From the NCBI RefSeq assembly GCF_000011485.1, contig NC_005071.1, positions 1,367,347 through 1,431,346 of the forward strand: a stretch of 64,000 bases of DNA. Reading direction: 5' to 3'. The stretch is from Prochlorococcus marinus str. MIT 9313. GTDB lineage: Bacteria; Cyanobacteriota; Cyanobacteriia; PCC-6307; Cyanobiaceae. The stretch's first letter is position 1. Each line of letters begins with the position of its first letter. The position numbers were made by a program, and so were the translations under genes. Under the pieces are notes generated by a model. The model ran no database searches, was not told where the DNA came from, and worked only from the letters and a program-made list of their open reading frames with translations. This document shows, piece by piece, positions 36,089-45,856 of this stretch.

Positions 36089-36139
36089 ATTGGCCTATGT
36101 TGTCAAATAACGCTTTAAGGTCAGGAAAAAGTCTTCGCA

Positions 36140-36718
36140 TCAACAGCTCAGACCCATCAAAGACTCCAGCTCAATCACAGCAACCTGCAGGTTGTCATTA
36201 ATCACCACTGCATCAAACTCCTGCTGAGCCATCAGTTCCTCCCTAGCCCTAGCTAAACGTCGCTGAATTGCCTCTTCAGGATCAGTGGCCCGTCCGCGAA
36301 TGCGTCGTTCAAGCTCCTCAAAACTGGGCGGTGCCAAAAAAATCTGAAAAGCTTCAGGGAAACTGCGCCGCACCTGTCGGGCCCCTTCCAGTTCAATCTC
36401 AAGCAAAACCGGACGGCCTAATGAAAGCTGCTGCTCAACAGGTTGGCGTGGGGTGCCATATCGATTGCCTGCAAATTCAGCCCATTCAAGACAACCGCCA
36501 GCTTGAACCAGTTCTGCAAAGCGATCACGGTTCAAGAAGAAGTAATGATCGCCCTCAATCTCGCCTTGCCTGGCTTCACGCGTTGTCGCCGAAATAGACA
36601 GCCAGATCTCTGGATGGAGCTCTAGGAGTTGCTTCACTAACGAACCCTTGCCAACGCCACTGGGCCCAGTAATCACCGTGAGCTTTCCTTCAGCGGCGGA
36701 TGAAGCCATTGATTGCAT
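36140..36718 (-). CDS. gmk: Guanylate kinase
   Basis: A 192-residue P-loop kinase phosphorylating GMP to [23 protein letters not shown] is the Walker A region; [20 protein letters not shown] holds the GMP-binding S-x-T-T-R segment; [20 protein letters not shown] is the core of the guanylate-kinase signature; and [19 protein letters not shown] the lid side. ATG 36718 is used; the open frame reaches 36841, into the divergent gene. Only 55 bp separate its start from rqcH. Confidence 0.95.
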   Translation of the reverse strand: MQSMASSAAEGKLTVITGPSGVGKGSLVKQLLELHPEIWLSISATTREARQGEIEGDHYFFLNRDRFAELVQAGGCLEWAEFAGNRYGTPRQPVEQQLSLGRPVLLEIELEGARQVRRSFPEAFQIFLAPPSFEELERRIRGRATDPEEAIQRRLARAREELMAQQEFDAVVINDNLQVAVIELESLMGLSC

Positions 36719-36773
36719 TGAATCGGATCGCAGAGTAGGAAGGCTGCGTGCAATCCAGGTCCCGACTGAATCG

Positions 36774-38492
36774 ATGGCCCATGCTGCCCTCCAGGTCATG
36801 GACCTCTCAAGCTTGCGCGCTGTACTGAGCGAGCTCCGCAAGGAGGTGCTGCCAAGCCGCTTCGAAAAGGTCCAACAACCAGAACCTCATACCCTCCAAC
36901 TGGGGCTGCGCACACTCAAAGGTCTTGTGTGGCTGGAACTCAGTTGGCGTGCTGATTGTCCCCGACTGGTCAAGATCACCCCTCCTCCCCGCCTAGGCAG
37001 CGGCAGCACTTTGGCCCAGCAGATTCAACATGGCCTTCGACAGATGGCCCTCATTGAACTGAAACAGAAAGGATTTGATCGCGTGGTGGAGTGCGGCCTC
37101 GCCCACCGCCCCGGCGAACCTATCGAGCGCACTCTTGTGCTGGAACTGATGGGACGCCACAGCAACCTGCTTCTGCTTGATCGTCAACGCCAGGTGATCA
37201 CCCTTGGACGCCAGGTACGCAACCATCAATCAAGAGTGAGACCAATCGGAACTGCAGACATCTATGTAGCTCCACCACCGATGCAAGGCAGAGAACCAAG
37301 CTCAAAGGAATCCCTAAAACGCTGGAAAGACATTCTCTGCCTTGTGCCAACCAAGCTACGTAGCGCTCTGCAGCAGTGTTACCAAGGCATCAGTCCTGCA
37401 CTAGCTTTGCAGCTGGTTGACGACGATGCAAAAAAAGCACATGCCCTGCTGGAGGTTTCAGTACTTGAGATCACCGACGAGCAATGGCAACACCTTTACC
37501 ACCGCTGGAGTCGATGGCTGGACTGTCTTGAGAAAGAGCGCTTCACGATGAGGTTTGACGGTCCAAGCAGCTACCGCGTCTGGGACTGTGACACCTCAAC
37601 CTCCTCCTCCTTCACCGATGGGCTCAGCCTCACTCTCGGGAGTTATTACCGAAGGCATCTTGAAACCCAATCTCTCAATCAACTAGCCGAAGACCTCCAG
37701 AAAAGACTTTTTCAGTGGCGACAACGAGAGGAGCAGGCCCTTGGCGAACAACAGGGTCGACTCAACGAAACCAGTCAAAGCAATTCTCTTCAACAACAAG
37801 CCGACGCCATGCTTTGCCTGCCTTCGCCGAGCAAGGATCTGATCAACCAAACCCAAAAGCTCTACCGAAAAGCTCAAAAATTCCGCCGCTCAGTGCCCGT
37901 GCTGAAAACACGGATTGAACATCACCAGCAAAGGCTGCAGCTGATCCAAGGCAGTGAAATGTTTCTGGAAGATCTGCTTGGAACCAGCTGGGAAGGACAG
38001 CGAGAACGGTCGATAAGGCTGCAGGAGTTGCGGCAGGAGCTGGACGAGTTGCTGATCTCTCAATCCCGCAATCGCCAGAAGCGAGGCCGTCGCAATCAAC
38101 AACCCCCAAGCCCCCTCGAACTGACCACTCCTGGTGGACTCATCGTTCAGGTTGGTCGCAACCACCGCCAAAACGATTGGATCAGCCTTCGCCAAGCTCG
38201 CCCTGGTGATCTTTGGTTTCATGCCCAGGAATGTCCAGGCAGCCATGTCGTTCTCAAGGCCTCCAATGGCCATGCTGAGGAGGCCGACCTGCAACTAGCT
38301 GCAGACCTGGCCGCTCACTTCAGTCGTGCTAGAGGCAATCAACGCGTACCCGTGGTGATGGTGCCCACAAGCAACCTGCAGCGAATCCCAGGAGCAGGCC
38401 CAGGGACCGTGCGATACCGGGACGGAAACCTTTGCTGGGCTGAACCAGACCGAGGGCTTCAACACCTCTCTGCCTCAGAACTCTTAGTCTGA
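36774..38492 (+). CDS. rqcH: Rqc2/RqcH (NEMF, NFACT) ribosome quality-control protein
   Basis: A 572-residue protein. The N-terminal NFACT-N domain contains [18 protein letters not shown] and [19 protein letters not shown] (the G-R-x-S-N motif). The middle is a long coiled coil (about residues 290-430). The C-terminal NFACT-R part carries [39 protein letters not shown] (D-x-W-F-H-x-x-x-x-P-G-S-H-V). It recruits Ala-tRNA to stalled large subunits and adds C-terminal Ala tails. Once annotated fibronectin-binding. Divergent from gmk. Confidence 0.92.
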   Translation: MAHAALQVMDLSSLRAVLSELRKEVLPSRFEKVQQPEPHTLQLGLRTLKGLVWLELSWRADCPRLVKITPPPRLGSGSTLAQQIQHGLRQMALIELKQKGFDRVVECGLAHRPGEPIERTLVLELMGRHSNLLLLDRQRQVITLGRQVRNHQSRVRPIGTADIYVAPPPMQGREPSSKESLKRWKDILCLVPTKLRSALQQCYQGISPALALQLVDDDAKKAHALLEVSVLEITDEQWQHLYHRWSRWLDCLEKERFTMRFDGPSSYRVWDCDTSTSSSFTDGLSLTLGSYYRRHLETQSLNQLAEDLQKRLFQWRQREEQALGEQQGRLNETSQSNSLQQQADAMLCLPSPSKDLINQTQKLYRKAQKFRRSVPVLKTRIEHHQQRLQLIQGSEMFLEDLLGTSWEGQRERSIRLQELRQELDELLISQSRNRQKRGRRNQQPPSPLELTTPGGLIVQVGRNHRQNDWISLRQARPGDLWFHAQECPGSHVVLKASNGHAEEADLQLAADLAAHFSRARGNQRVPVVMVPTSNLQRIPGAGPGTVRYRDGNLCWAEPDRGLQHLSASELLV

Positions 38493-38610
38493 TGAAAACC
38501 AAGCGGCGCCTGTTCTGACCAGTCCCGATCAGCCCACAGGTTCGGTTCTTCCACCCCCTACCCCGATTCACGTCGAGCAGGGAATCAAGCACACCGAACT
38601 ACCCCACGAC

Positions 38611-39357
38611 GTGGAAATGCCTCTGGTTGATCACCTGGAGGAATTACGGCAGCGAGTGCTGCGCAGTCTGCTTGCTGTTGTTTTAGCGGCAGGTGCCTGC
38701 CTGCTCATGGTGAAGCCGCTCGTACGGCTGTTGGAAGCTCCGGCTGGATCCATTCACTTTCTTCAGCTGGCCCCAGGAGAGTTTCTATTCGTCTCAATCA
38801 AGGTGGCAGGCTACGCAGGCTTAACACTTGCACTGCCCTATGTGCTCTACCAAGGGCTTGGATTTGTATTGCCTGGCCTCACTCAACGGGAACGACGTCT
38901 GATCGCGCCAGCAGTAGCTGGATCAGCGATCTTGTTTCTAGCCGGCCTTGCCTTCGCCTGGTGGGCCCTAGCACCAGCAGCTCTGAAGTTTCTGGTGAGT
39001 TATGGCGCCGATGTAGTCGAGCCACTGTGGTCAATTGAGCGGTATCTCGATTTTGTGCTTCTGCTGATGCTGGCTACCGGCCTGGCCTTTCAGCTACCTG
39101 TGCTCCAGTTGATATTAGGAATTCTGGGGTTATTGCACTGGCAACCCATGTTGAGTGCCTGGCGATGGGTCGTGCTTGGTGCCGCCTTGGCTGGAGCTGT
39201 ATTGACCCCATCCACTGATCCAATCACCATGCTGCTGCTGGCTGGAGCCATTACAGCCCTTTTCCTGATTGGAGTAGGCCTAGTGGCGCTAACTGATCAA
39301 TTCAGGCCAGACATGCCTGCAAGCGAAAGCGACCAGCCTCCTACAGCCACAAATTGA
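38611..39357 (+). CDS. tatC: Sec-independent protein translocase subunit TatC
   Basis: A 248-residue protein with six hydrophobic helices. MPLVDHLEELRQRVLRSLLA is the TatC N-terminal signature, APGEFLFVSIKVAGYAGLTL is the conserved P-x-E-x-F region, and QRERRLIAPA follows. TatC binds twin-arginine signal peptides at the thylakoid or cytoplasmic membrane. GTG 38611 or ATG 38617 start the family-like part. The frame is open to about 38485 and reads like protein (polar, Pro-rich), but lacks an ATG, GTG or TTG. The Rieske gene petC, a Tat client, lies downstream. Confidence 0.93.
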   Translation: MEMPLVDHLEELRQRVLRSLLAVVLAAGACLLMVKPLVRLLEAPAGSIHFLQLAPGEFLFVSIKVAGYAGLTLALPYVLYQGLGFVLPGLTQRERRLIAPAVAGSAILFLAGLAFAWWALAPAALKFLVSYGADVVEPLWSIERYLDFVLLLMLATGLAFQLPVLQLILGILGLLHWQPMLSAWRWVVLGAALAGAVLTPSTDPITMLLLAGAITALFLIGVGLVALTDQFRPDMPASESDQPPTATN

Positions 39358-39590
39358 GAAGCTTGATCTTTCTGTTGTGCGCGCCAGCAATTCCCAGACG
39401 ACCTCTGCCAAGCCCAGTCGAATGACCGCCTAAAGCGCCTCGCCGAGATGATTGCGATAAGCCTGTTGATCCAGAACATAAAGATTGCTGCTCAAATACG
39501 CCCAGATCACCTGCAAGTACAGACTCTGGCGGCACACCAACAAGTGCATGGCTTAAAAAGTTTGCCGACAATTCCTTAAGCAAGCAATTC
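39358..39590 (-). pseudogene. Decayed DUF3067-like gene between tatC and petC
   Basis: On the minus strand ATG 39549 opens a frame reading MHLLVCRQSLYLQVIWAYLS, then SNLYVLDQQAYRNHLGEAL. It is interrupted by TAG at 39430-39432 and continues in the same frame as AVIRLGLAEVVWELLARTTE. This tracks the DUF3067 pattern: LYLQVMW.YLE...., L..EEYLEHL, a variable helix, then VR.F...T. The part before the ATG and the usual RPRLGKAVSIPL end are missing or shifted. A convergent position between tatC and petC is where picocyanobacteria can carry a DUF3067 gene, from memory. Family assignment by eye. Confidence 0.55.
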
Positions 39591-39745
39591 CCTCTCCTAG
39601 CTCTAGAGGCAACAGAGCATCGTCAAGGATTAGCCAAAGCACAGAATGATGCGACGATTGCATTGAAAAGCCCAGTCTTTGCAAAGCGTGACGTGCCCTT
39701 CACAGTCCATAATGGTCTCCATTCTGCGCAGATCGAACATCCGTC

Positions 39746-40282
39746 ATGACACAAATGACCTCGAGTGATGTGCCCGGGATGGGTCGTCGGCAGTTCATGA
39801 ACCTGCTCACTTTCGGGTCAGTGACTGGCGTTGCGCTTGGATCCCTCTATCCAGTGGTGAAGTACTTCATTCCACCTCGTGCCTCCGGGAGCGGAGGTGG
39901 CACGAGCGCCAAGGATGAACTTGGCAATTCGGTCACAGCAAGCGGCTGGCTTGCGAACCATTCAGATGGTGACCGCAGCCTTGTACAAGGGCTGAAAGGT
40001 GATCCCACCTACCTGATTGTTGAAGGTGATGATGCCATTGGCAGTTACGGAATCAACGCGATCTGCACCCACCTCGGCTGCGTGGTGCCTTGGAACAGCG
40101 GGGTTAATAAATTCGTCTGCCCGTGTCACGGCAGCCAATACAACTCCACCGGAAAGGTCGTAAGGGGGCCGGCACCCCTCTCTCTCGCATTGGCCAACAT
40201 CGCTGTCGAGAACGACAACGTCTTTGTAAGCCAATGGACCGAGACAGACTTCCGCACGGGCGAGAAGCCCTGGTGGACCTGA
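39746..40282 (+). CDS. petC: Cytochrome b6f Rieske iron-sulfur protein
   Basis: A 178-residue protein. Residues 13-35 form a twin-arginine anchor ([20 protein letters not shown]), consistent with Tat export through TatC and retention as an uncleaved helix. A Gly-rich hinge follows ([10 protein letters not shown]). Cluster ligands are in [11 protein letters not shown] (Cys and His) and [20 protein letters not shown] (Cys and His, plus the disulfide Cys pair). It transfers electrons from plastoquinol to cytochrome f. It forms an operon with petA, 53 bp downstream. Confidence 0.97.
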
Positions 40283-40335
40283 ATCTGACAACCAAACGCA
40301 CCATCGTCGTTCCAGCTCTCCTATCCCCTCGCATC

Positions 40336-41268
40336 ATGCGTCGCCTCATCCCCATCCTTCTCGGCTCACTGGTTCTTAGTTTGTCGATTCTTGTTGCTCC
40401 AGCTGCCAGCTGGGCCTATCCCTTCTGGGCTCAACAGAACTACGACAACCCCCGAGAAGCTACTGGCAAGATCGTCTGTGCGAACTGTCATCTAGCCCAA
40501 AAAACCACTCAGGCAGAAGTACCTCAATCAGTACTACCCGACAGCGTCTTCAAAGCAGTGGTAAAAATCCCCTACAAGAAAGACACAACAGAGATCAGCT
40601 CCGATGGCAGTGATGTGCCCCTCCAAGTGGGTGCCGTTGTCATGCTTCCTGATGGATTCAGGCTGGCCCCACAGGATCGCTGGAGCGAAGAGATAAAAGA
40701 AGAAACCAAAGGAGTCTTCTTCACTCAATACAGCGAAGAAAAGGAGAACATCCTTCTTGTTGGCCCGCTTCCTGGTGACAACAACAAAGAAATTGTTTTC
40801 CCAATACTTTCACCTGATCCTGCGACTGACAGCAGTATTCAATTCGGAAAATATTCCATCCACGTTGGAGGCAACCGTGGACGAGGCCAAATATTGCCTA
40901 CTGGTGAAAAAACCAATAACAACGCGTTCACAGCAACTGAAGCTGGCACAATTACATCTATTAAGTCTGGTAAAAATGGGGAAAGCGACATCAAGCTCAA
41001 AACTGACAGCGGAAAAGTTATCAGTGAAACCATTCCAGCTGGTCCAAGCCTGTTGGTAAAAGTAGATGACAAAGTAGAGGCTGGCGCCCCCTTAACTAGC
41101 GACCCCAATAGTGGTGGCTTCGGACAACTCGATACCGAGGTTGTGCTCCAGAATCCAGTTCGAATCTATGGACTCTTGGCATTCTTTGTAGCAGTTTCTC
41201 TCGCTCAGATCTTACTTGTATTGAAGAAGAAGCAAGTCGAAAAAGTTCAGGCAGCTGAGGGGATCTGA
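40336..41268 (+). CDS. petA: Cytochrome f (apocytochrome f)
   Basis: A 310-residue precursor. Signal peptide at residues 1-27 ending PAASWA, then mature [20 protein letters not shown] with Tyr1 as axial heme ligand, and CANCHLAQK with the covalent heme attachment and His. The small domain lies in the latter half, and the C-terminal anchor is [20 protein letters not shown]. It delivers electrons from the Rieske protein to plastocyanin. ATG 40336 is used; the open frame back to 40123 overlaps petC and is a shadow. Confidence 0.97.
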
Positions 41269-41288
41269 TCCCCATTCATCTCAACTCA

Positions 41289-42203
41289 ATGGACGCATTC
41301 ATCGCGACCTTTACCTCTCCAGGGCCCGAGCTCTTTCAGCTCGGGCCCTTTGCCTTGCGATGGTATGGATTGCTGATTGCCATCGCCGTACTGATCGGCC
41401 TCAATCTGTCCAGCAGCCTGGCCCGTAAACGAGGCCTTGAGCAGGGCTTGATCAGTGATCTGCTGCCCATTCTCGTATTAACTTCCGTTGTTGGAGCACG
41501 CATCTACTACGTCGCATTTGAGTGGAGGAACTACAGCGGAAACAATTTTTGGAGCTCGATCAATATCTTTGGACTGGCCATCCCAATCCCAAGTGCCGTG
41601 GAAATTTGGGGTGGAGGAATCGCTATTCATGGGGCCCTGCTTGCTGGCACCCTTGCAGTATTGATCTTCTGCCGTTGGCGTCGCCAAGCCTTCTGGGATG
41701 TTCTTGATGTGCTTGTCCCATCCATTGCCCTTGGCCAGGCAATCGGACGCTGGGGAAATTTTTTCAATAACGAAGCCTTCGGTGTTCCAATCAAGGGCGA
41801 CCTTGCTTGGAAATTGTTCATCCCATTCGTGAATCGTCCACTTAATTATGCCAATAACGAGTTTTTCCATCCGACATTCCTCTACGAATCAATTTGGAAT
41901 CTTCTAGTCTTCACGGTGCTAATTGTTCTTTTTCAACGCAGCAGCAAAGGACTACTGAAGCTTCCCGCCGGAGCGTTGAGCTGCATCTACCTGATCACTT
42001 ACAGCCTAGGCAGAGTCTGGATCGAAGCACTTCGAACTGATCCCCTCTGCCTAGGCGCCTTACCACCTTCCTGTGAAGGGGGCCTGCGTATTGCCCAGCT
42101 GATGAGTTTGGCGATGATGGCAGTTGGAGGTTTTGGCCTCTGGTGGCTCTATGGTCGCAAACGAAAGCTACCGGACCCTGGTAGGCCTAGGTCATTCGCT
42201 TGA
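41289..42203 (+). CDS. lgt: Prolipoprotein diacylglyceryl transferase
   Basis: A 304-residue membrane enzyme that adds diacylglycerol to the lipobox Cys of prolipoproteins. The Lgt signature [17 protein letters not shown] (G-R-x-G-N-F-x-N-x-E) is intact, the N-terminus reads [20 protein letters not shown], and [15 protein letters not shown] is the conserved H-P-x-x-x-Y-E helix. Seven hydrophobic helices. It follows petA by 20 bp and is followed by cobM with one-base overlap. A strong hairpin lies inside its first codons (41321-41349). Confidence 0.96.
41321..41349 (+). promoter_or_regulatory. Strong hairpin inside the start of lgt
   Basis: GGGCCCGAGCT (41322-41332) pairs perfectly with AGCTCGGGCCC (41338-41348) around CTTTC; A41321/T41349 adds a twelfth pair, and two more Ts follow. 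It begins 32 bases after the lgt ATG and 53 bases after petA. It looks like a terminator for petCA or an element limiting lgt expression. A smaller palindrome, GGGGATC-T-GATCCCC (41259-41273), spans the petA stop. Confidence 0.7.
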
Positions 42204-42958
42204 TGAGCAGAATCTCCATCGTTGGTGCAGGTCCAGGCGCGACTGATCTGCTAACCCTGCGTGCCGCAGAACATCTCAAGCAGGCTGAGGTCCTTGTATG
42301 GACCGATTCACTGGTTTCACCAGATATTGCAGCATTGGCACCTGAATCCTGTGAACGAATCCGCACCAGCTCAATGACCCTCGAGGAAGTTCTTCCGCTT
42401 CTGGTGAACAGGGCACAAGCAGGCAAGCGGGTGGTCCGTCTTCACGACGGAGACCCCTGCCTTTATGGGGCCCTGTCTGAACAGATCTGTGGCCTTGCTG
42501 ACGCAGGCATTGAAGTAGAGGTTGTGCCGGGTTTGAGTGCTTACCAAGCGACAGCCGCAGCCCTAAATGCTGAACTCACCATCCCTGGCCTTGTCCAAAC
42601 CATAGTTCTCAGCAGAGCAGGAGGACGCACCGGTGTTCCCGAGCGCGAAAACCTCCAACATCTGGCATCACTTGGAGCCTCTCTATGCCTCTACCTCAGT
42701 GCACGCCATGTAGAGGAAGTACAAGCCACACTGCTGCAGCACTATTCAGCTGAAACTCCAGTAGCTATCGGCTACAGGGTGAGCTGGCCCGATCAATGGT
42801 TAAGCGTGGTGCCTTTGAAGCAAATGGCTACGACCTCCCGTGAACACGAGCTGATTCGCACCACCCTTTATGTCGTTAGTCCGGCCCTAGCTGCAGGACG
42901 CCAACGTTCGAAGCTGTATTCTCCAAGCCACAAACATCTCTTTCGCCAAAAGGGCTAA
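42203..42958 (+). CDS. cobM: Precorrin-4/cobalt-precorrin-4 C(11)-methyltransferase
   Basis: A 251-residue tetrapyrrole methylase of cobalamin synthesis. VGAGPGATDLLTLRA (G-x-G-P-G) begins the fold, HDGDPCLYGALSEQ is the conserved SAM/substrate loop, VEVVPGLSAYQATAAALNAE is the second family signature, and LVQTIVLSRAGGRTGVPERE the C-terminal one. The CobM/CbiF subfamily is chosen on the GRTGVPE stretch and length. ATG at 42203 overlaps the lgt stop by one base (TGATG). No other cob gene is in the window. Confidence 0.9.
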   Translation: MSRISIVGAGPGATDLLTLRAAEHLKQAEVLVWTDSLVSPDIAALAPESCERIRTSSMTLEEVLPLLVNRAQAGKRVVRLHDGDPCLYGALSEQICGLADAGIEVEVVPGLSAYQATAAALNAELTIPGLVQTIVLSRAGGRTGVPERENLQHLASLGASLCLYLSARHVEEVQATLLQHYSAETPVAIGYRVSWPDQWLSVVPLKQMATTSREHELIRTTLYVVSPALAAGRQRSKLYSPSHKHLFRQKG

Positions 42959-42985
42959 AGAGAGTGTTTTAAAATCCAGTAGTGC

Positions 42986-43057
<72 letters not shown>

Positions 43058-43169
43058 TAAGTTTTTATGCCAAGCATTTGCTTGATCTGCTCATCATCAA
43101 AACCAGGTGATCCCATATACATGGGGACAAATGATGCCTGACAAGCTCAGTGCTTCCAACTAAGGTCAA

Positions 43170-43910
43170 ATGCATGCAGGTCAACACTCCTCTTCCTTAA
43201 TGCCGGAGCACCCTCAGGACTTCTTGAGTGACCAATCCCACTCAGAGCAACTCTCCACACCATTGATTCAAGTTGGCGCGTTGCTTAGAGAAGCCCGCGA
43301 AAAACGGGGGTTCTCAATAGCAGAAATTGCGGGAAGTCTTCGAATAGGCAAAGAGCAACTAATAGCCCTGGAGAATGGAAACAAAGACCTACTACCTGAG
43401 CCGGTTTTTATTAGAGCCATGGTGCGCCGGGTCGCCGAGCGACTCAACCTGGATGCGACTGCCCTTGTGCAGCAAATTCAGGTCATCATTCCATCAAACT
43501 CCGAAGCCCTACGCCAATCAAAGAGCAAAGCGTCTCGTCCAAACCTAAAAGTGATACCTGCATTGGCCTTTTTGGGAGGGTTGATTGGATTGACTGCAGC
43601 AGGACTAGGCATCACCTATTACAGCAACCCCAACACCTTTACCCGCATCCAAACAAGCATCAACAACGCAATCATTTCAATCAACGACACCGCCGAAGAC
43701 ATGATCTTTGGGTCTTCAACTCGTTCAAATGATGTAAAAGATGAGCCTAAGGACACCGACCTAATCTCTCAGCCTGCAGATGCAGCACCTAGCCAAAATT
43801 TGCCATCAACATCTCCATCAGGGCTAAAAAAACCAAATAATAATAATCAACCAGCTTCAACTGAACAGCCAAAAACGCAGCCAGGCAGCAACCCTAACCC
43901 CCAACAGTGA
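43170..43910 (+). CDS. RodZ-like HTH membrane protein, truncated
   Basis: A 246-residue reading frame. Residues ~32-100 are a RodZ/HTH_25 domain (VGALLREAREKRGFSIAEIA, LRIGKEQLIALENGNKDLLP, FIRAMVRRVAERLNLD). A membrane helix follows at about 130-150 (VIPALAFLGGLIGLTAAGLG), then a periplasmic linker rich in Asp, Ser, Pro, Gln. The usual C-terminal beta domain (DUF4115) is missing from this frame, which stops at 43910, but it is readable in the next frame immediately downstream. RodZ homologues link MreB to the cell wall. The shift lies near the C5 run at 43898-43902. Confidence 0.85.
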   Translation: MHAGQHSSSLMPEHPQDFLSDQSHSEQLSTPLIQVGALLREAREKRGFSIAEIAGSLRIGKEQLIALENGNKDLLPEPVFIRAMVRRVAERLNLDATALVQQIQVIIPSNSEALRQSKSKASRPNLKVIPALAFLGGLIGLTAAGLGITYYSNPNTFTRIQTSINNAIISINDTAEDMIFGSSTRSNDVKDEPKDTDLISQPADAAPSQNLPSTSPSGLKKPNNNNQPASTEQPKTQPGSNPNPQQ

Positions 43911-44100
43911 GGCTGAGATTATTTTTGAAGGCGACCTTAGCGAGCCGTTCAGCTATCCACTAGAGCAAGGCCTAGAAATCTATGCAGGGCATCCTGATCT
44001 GATTCATATAACTCATAATCGAAAACCGCCTACTGCTCTGGGTGCAATTAGAAAGATCCGCTGGCATCAATTATCCAACAACAACCTAATACTGAACTAA
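43911..44100 (+). pseudogene. Detached C-terminal DUF4115 part of the RodZ-like gene
   Basis: In the +1 frame relative to the RodZ-like ORF, an open stretch reads AEIIFEGDLSEPFSYPLEQG, LEIYAGHPDLIHITHN, and PPTALGAIRKIRW, ending TAA at 44098-44100. This matches the DUF4115 end of picocyanobacterial RodZ proteins (FEG, L..G, G.PDL, LG.I..IRW). The first strand with its conserved Trp is not evident, so more than one lesion is possible. Either a true frameshift mutation, a slippery C5-run site, or a sequence error. Confidence 0.7.
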
Positions 44101-44102
44101 GT

Positions 44103-45767
44103 TCACTCCTTAACGACAACTTTCATGGTTACGCCGCTTGCTTCTTTCACAACCGAAGCACAGCTCTTCAAGCTCCATTGTTCAAGGCTGAGATTCTGAT
44201 TCAATCCTTCCGGCACTAGTTCAAAGACAATCTGATCATCATCAGCGGACTTCACTCTTATTGCAGCCACCACTGGCTCAGGACGGCGATCAATGGCTGC
44301 TGCTAATCGCAGCAACAAAGCCATCTCGGCAACGAGGCGACGATGCTCCCGGGTGGCTAAAGCCTGCCATTCCAGATGACGCTTCTTGGGAAGACTGCGG
44401 CGGTGATAGCGCGCAATAGCCGCAACCATCAAATGCTCCGCTTCCGAATAGCCGAGCAACTCGCCATGACGAATGAGATACCAGGAATGCTTGTGATAAG
44501 CACTGAGATTGATGTGCTGACCACAGGCATGCAACATGGCCGATGCCCAAAGCAGATCCCGACCACCTCCATCATCTTGATGAAGAACACCATGTGTGTG
44601 GTCGTAAAGGCTGAGTGCATGGCTGGCTACACGCTCTGCACGGCGGTGATTCACTGCAAAACGCTGCACCTGATGAATCACGGTGCGCTGACGAATACTG
44701 CTCTGAAAACTAAAGCGATCCTCCAGTAGGCCATGTCGCAGCATCCAATCAACGATCAACCCCTCCCTCAGAGCCCTTTCACTCAGCACCAGCTCATCAG
44801 CAGAGAGCATCTGCATGGCAGTTTGAAGAATCAGCGCACCCGGAACGATGATTTCGGCACGGCGATCATTAATCGGCGTCTGGATGCGACGCTGCTCAGG
44901 CGTCATCGCTATCAGCTTCTCAACCAGGCCATCAAGCTGCTGCCGTGTGATTCGATAGCCATGCAATCTCAACGGAGGGCGATCGTCTTCGCTAGCCAAC
45001 AAAGCACCGATGGCCATGGCGGTTCCACTGGTGGCAACCATCACAGGGCTCTCCCCAGGCTTGATGCGACGGCAGACCTTATCAACAGCTGGCTCTAAAG
45101 AACCCTGAATAAATGTCTGCAAAAAGGAACGCCGTTGAGGGGGGATTGGTTCATGCTTGACAAAATCCCTCTGTAGCCGAACCGCACCAACCCGCGTGCT
45201 TGTCAGAGCCCGAGCATCGCGACCATCCGCGAGGATGAGTTCTGTGGAACCGCCACCGATATCGAGCAAAAGATGGGGACACTCCCCAAAAGGCATGCCA
45301 GACAAAACACCCAAATAGATCAGTCGTGCTTCCTCAGCACCGCTCAACAGATCCACCTCAAGGCCAAGCTGATCCTGAATCCGTTGCAAAAAATCCCGCC
45401 CATTTGAAGCTTCACGTACTGCGCTAGTCGCCGACGCAACCACCTGCTCCACCTGATGGCTGGCGGCTAGCTCCTTAAAACGTTTGAGTGTCTCAAATAC
45501 CCGCTCCATAGCAGGACCCGTGAGCTCTCCAGAGTCAGGGTCTCGCTCACCAAGCCTGGTGGTTGATTTCTCTGCAAGATCAACGCTGAAGGTATGCAGA
45601 GAAGGATCAACCGACGCCACCAAGAGATGGGTGGAATTGGTTCCAATATCAATCGCGGCAACGTTGCGGAGCTCTCGCTCAGAACGGAGCTGACCAGCAC
45701 TGACGTACCTGGCCTCCTCCTGCTCGACATCAACCACACCGAAAGGCAATGGCTCGACACCTGGCAT
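44103..45767 (-). CDS. ppx: Exopolyphosphatase (Ppx/GppA family)
   Basis: About 554 residues. The ASKHA-fold N-terminus has VAAIDIGTNSTHLLVASVDP and HLLLDIGGGSTELILADGRD, and the phosphate-binding ATSGTAMAIGALLA; the C-terminal HD-type part includes AHACG-like LLWASAMLHACGQHINLSAY (H-D variant) and ARYHRRSLPKKRH. It hydrolyses polyphosphate from the ends, or pppGpp to ppGpp in GppA; the two are not separable by eye. Start uncertain: ATG 45767 or a codon further in, since the first ~40 residues lack family support. Divergent from the prenyltransferase gene. Confidence 0.92.
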   Translation of the reverse strand: MPGVEPLPFGVVDVEQEEARYVSAGQLRSERELRNVAAIDIGTNSTHLLVASVDPSLHTFSVDLAEKSTTRLGERDPDSGELTGPAMERVFETLKRFKELAASHQVEQVVASATSAVREASNGRDFLQRIQDQLGLEVDLLSGAEEARLIYLGVLSGMPFGECPHLLLDIGGGSTELILADGRDARALTSTRVGAVRLQRDFVKHEPIPPQRRSFLQTFIQGSLEPAVDKVCRRIKPGESPVMVATSGTAMAIGALLASEDDRPPLRLHGYRITRQQLDGLVEKLIAMTPEQRRIQTPINDRRAEIIVPGALILQTAMQMLSADELVLSERALREGLIVDWMLRHGLLEDRFSFQSSIRQRTVIHQVQRFAVNHRRAERVASHALSLYDHTHGVLHQDDGGGRDLLWASAMLHACGQHINLSAYHKHSWYLIRHGELLGYSEAEHLMVAAIARYHRRSLPKKRHLEWQALATREHRRLVAEMALLLRLAAAIDRRPEPVVAAIRVKSADDDQIVFELVPEGLNQNLSLEQWSLKSCASVVKEASGVTMKVVVKE

Positions 45768-45856
45768 GAAGTACAGGAGCCTGGAACGAGACCACTTTGC
45801 CATCAGCCAACGATGTCTGGAGGTCCCTCCCTAGGGTTCTTCAAACCCAGAAACCC

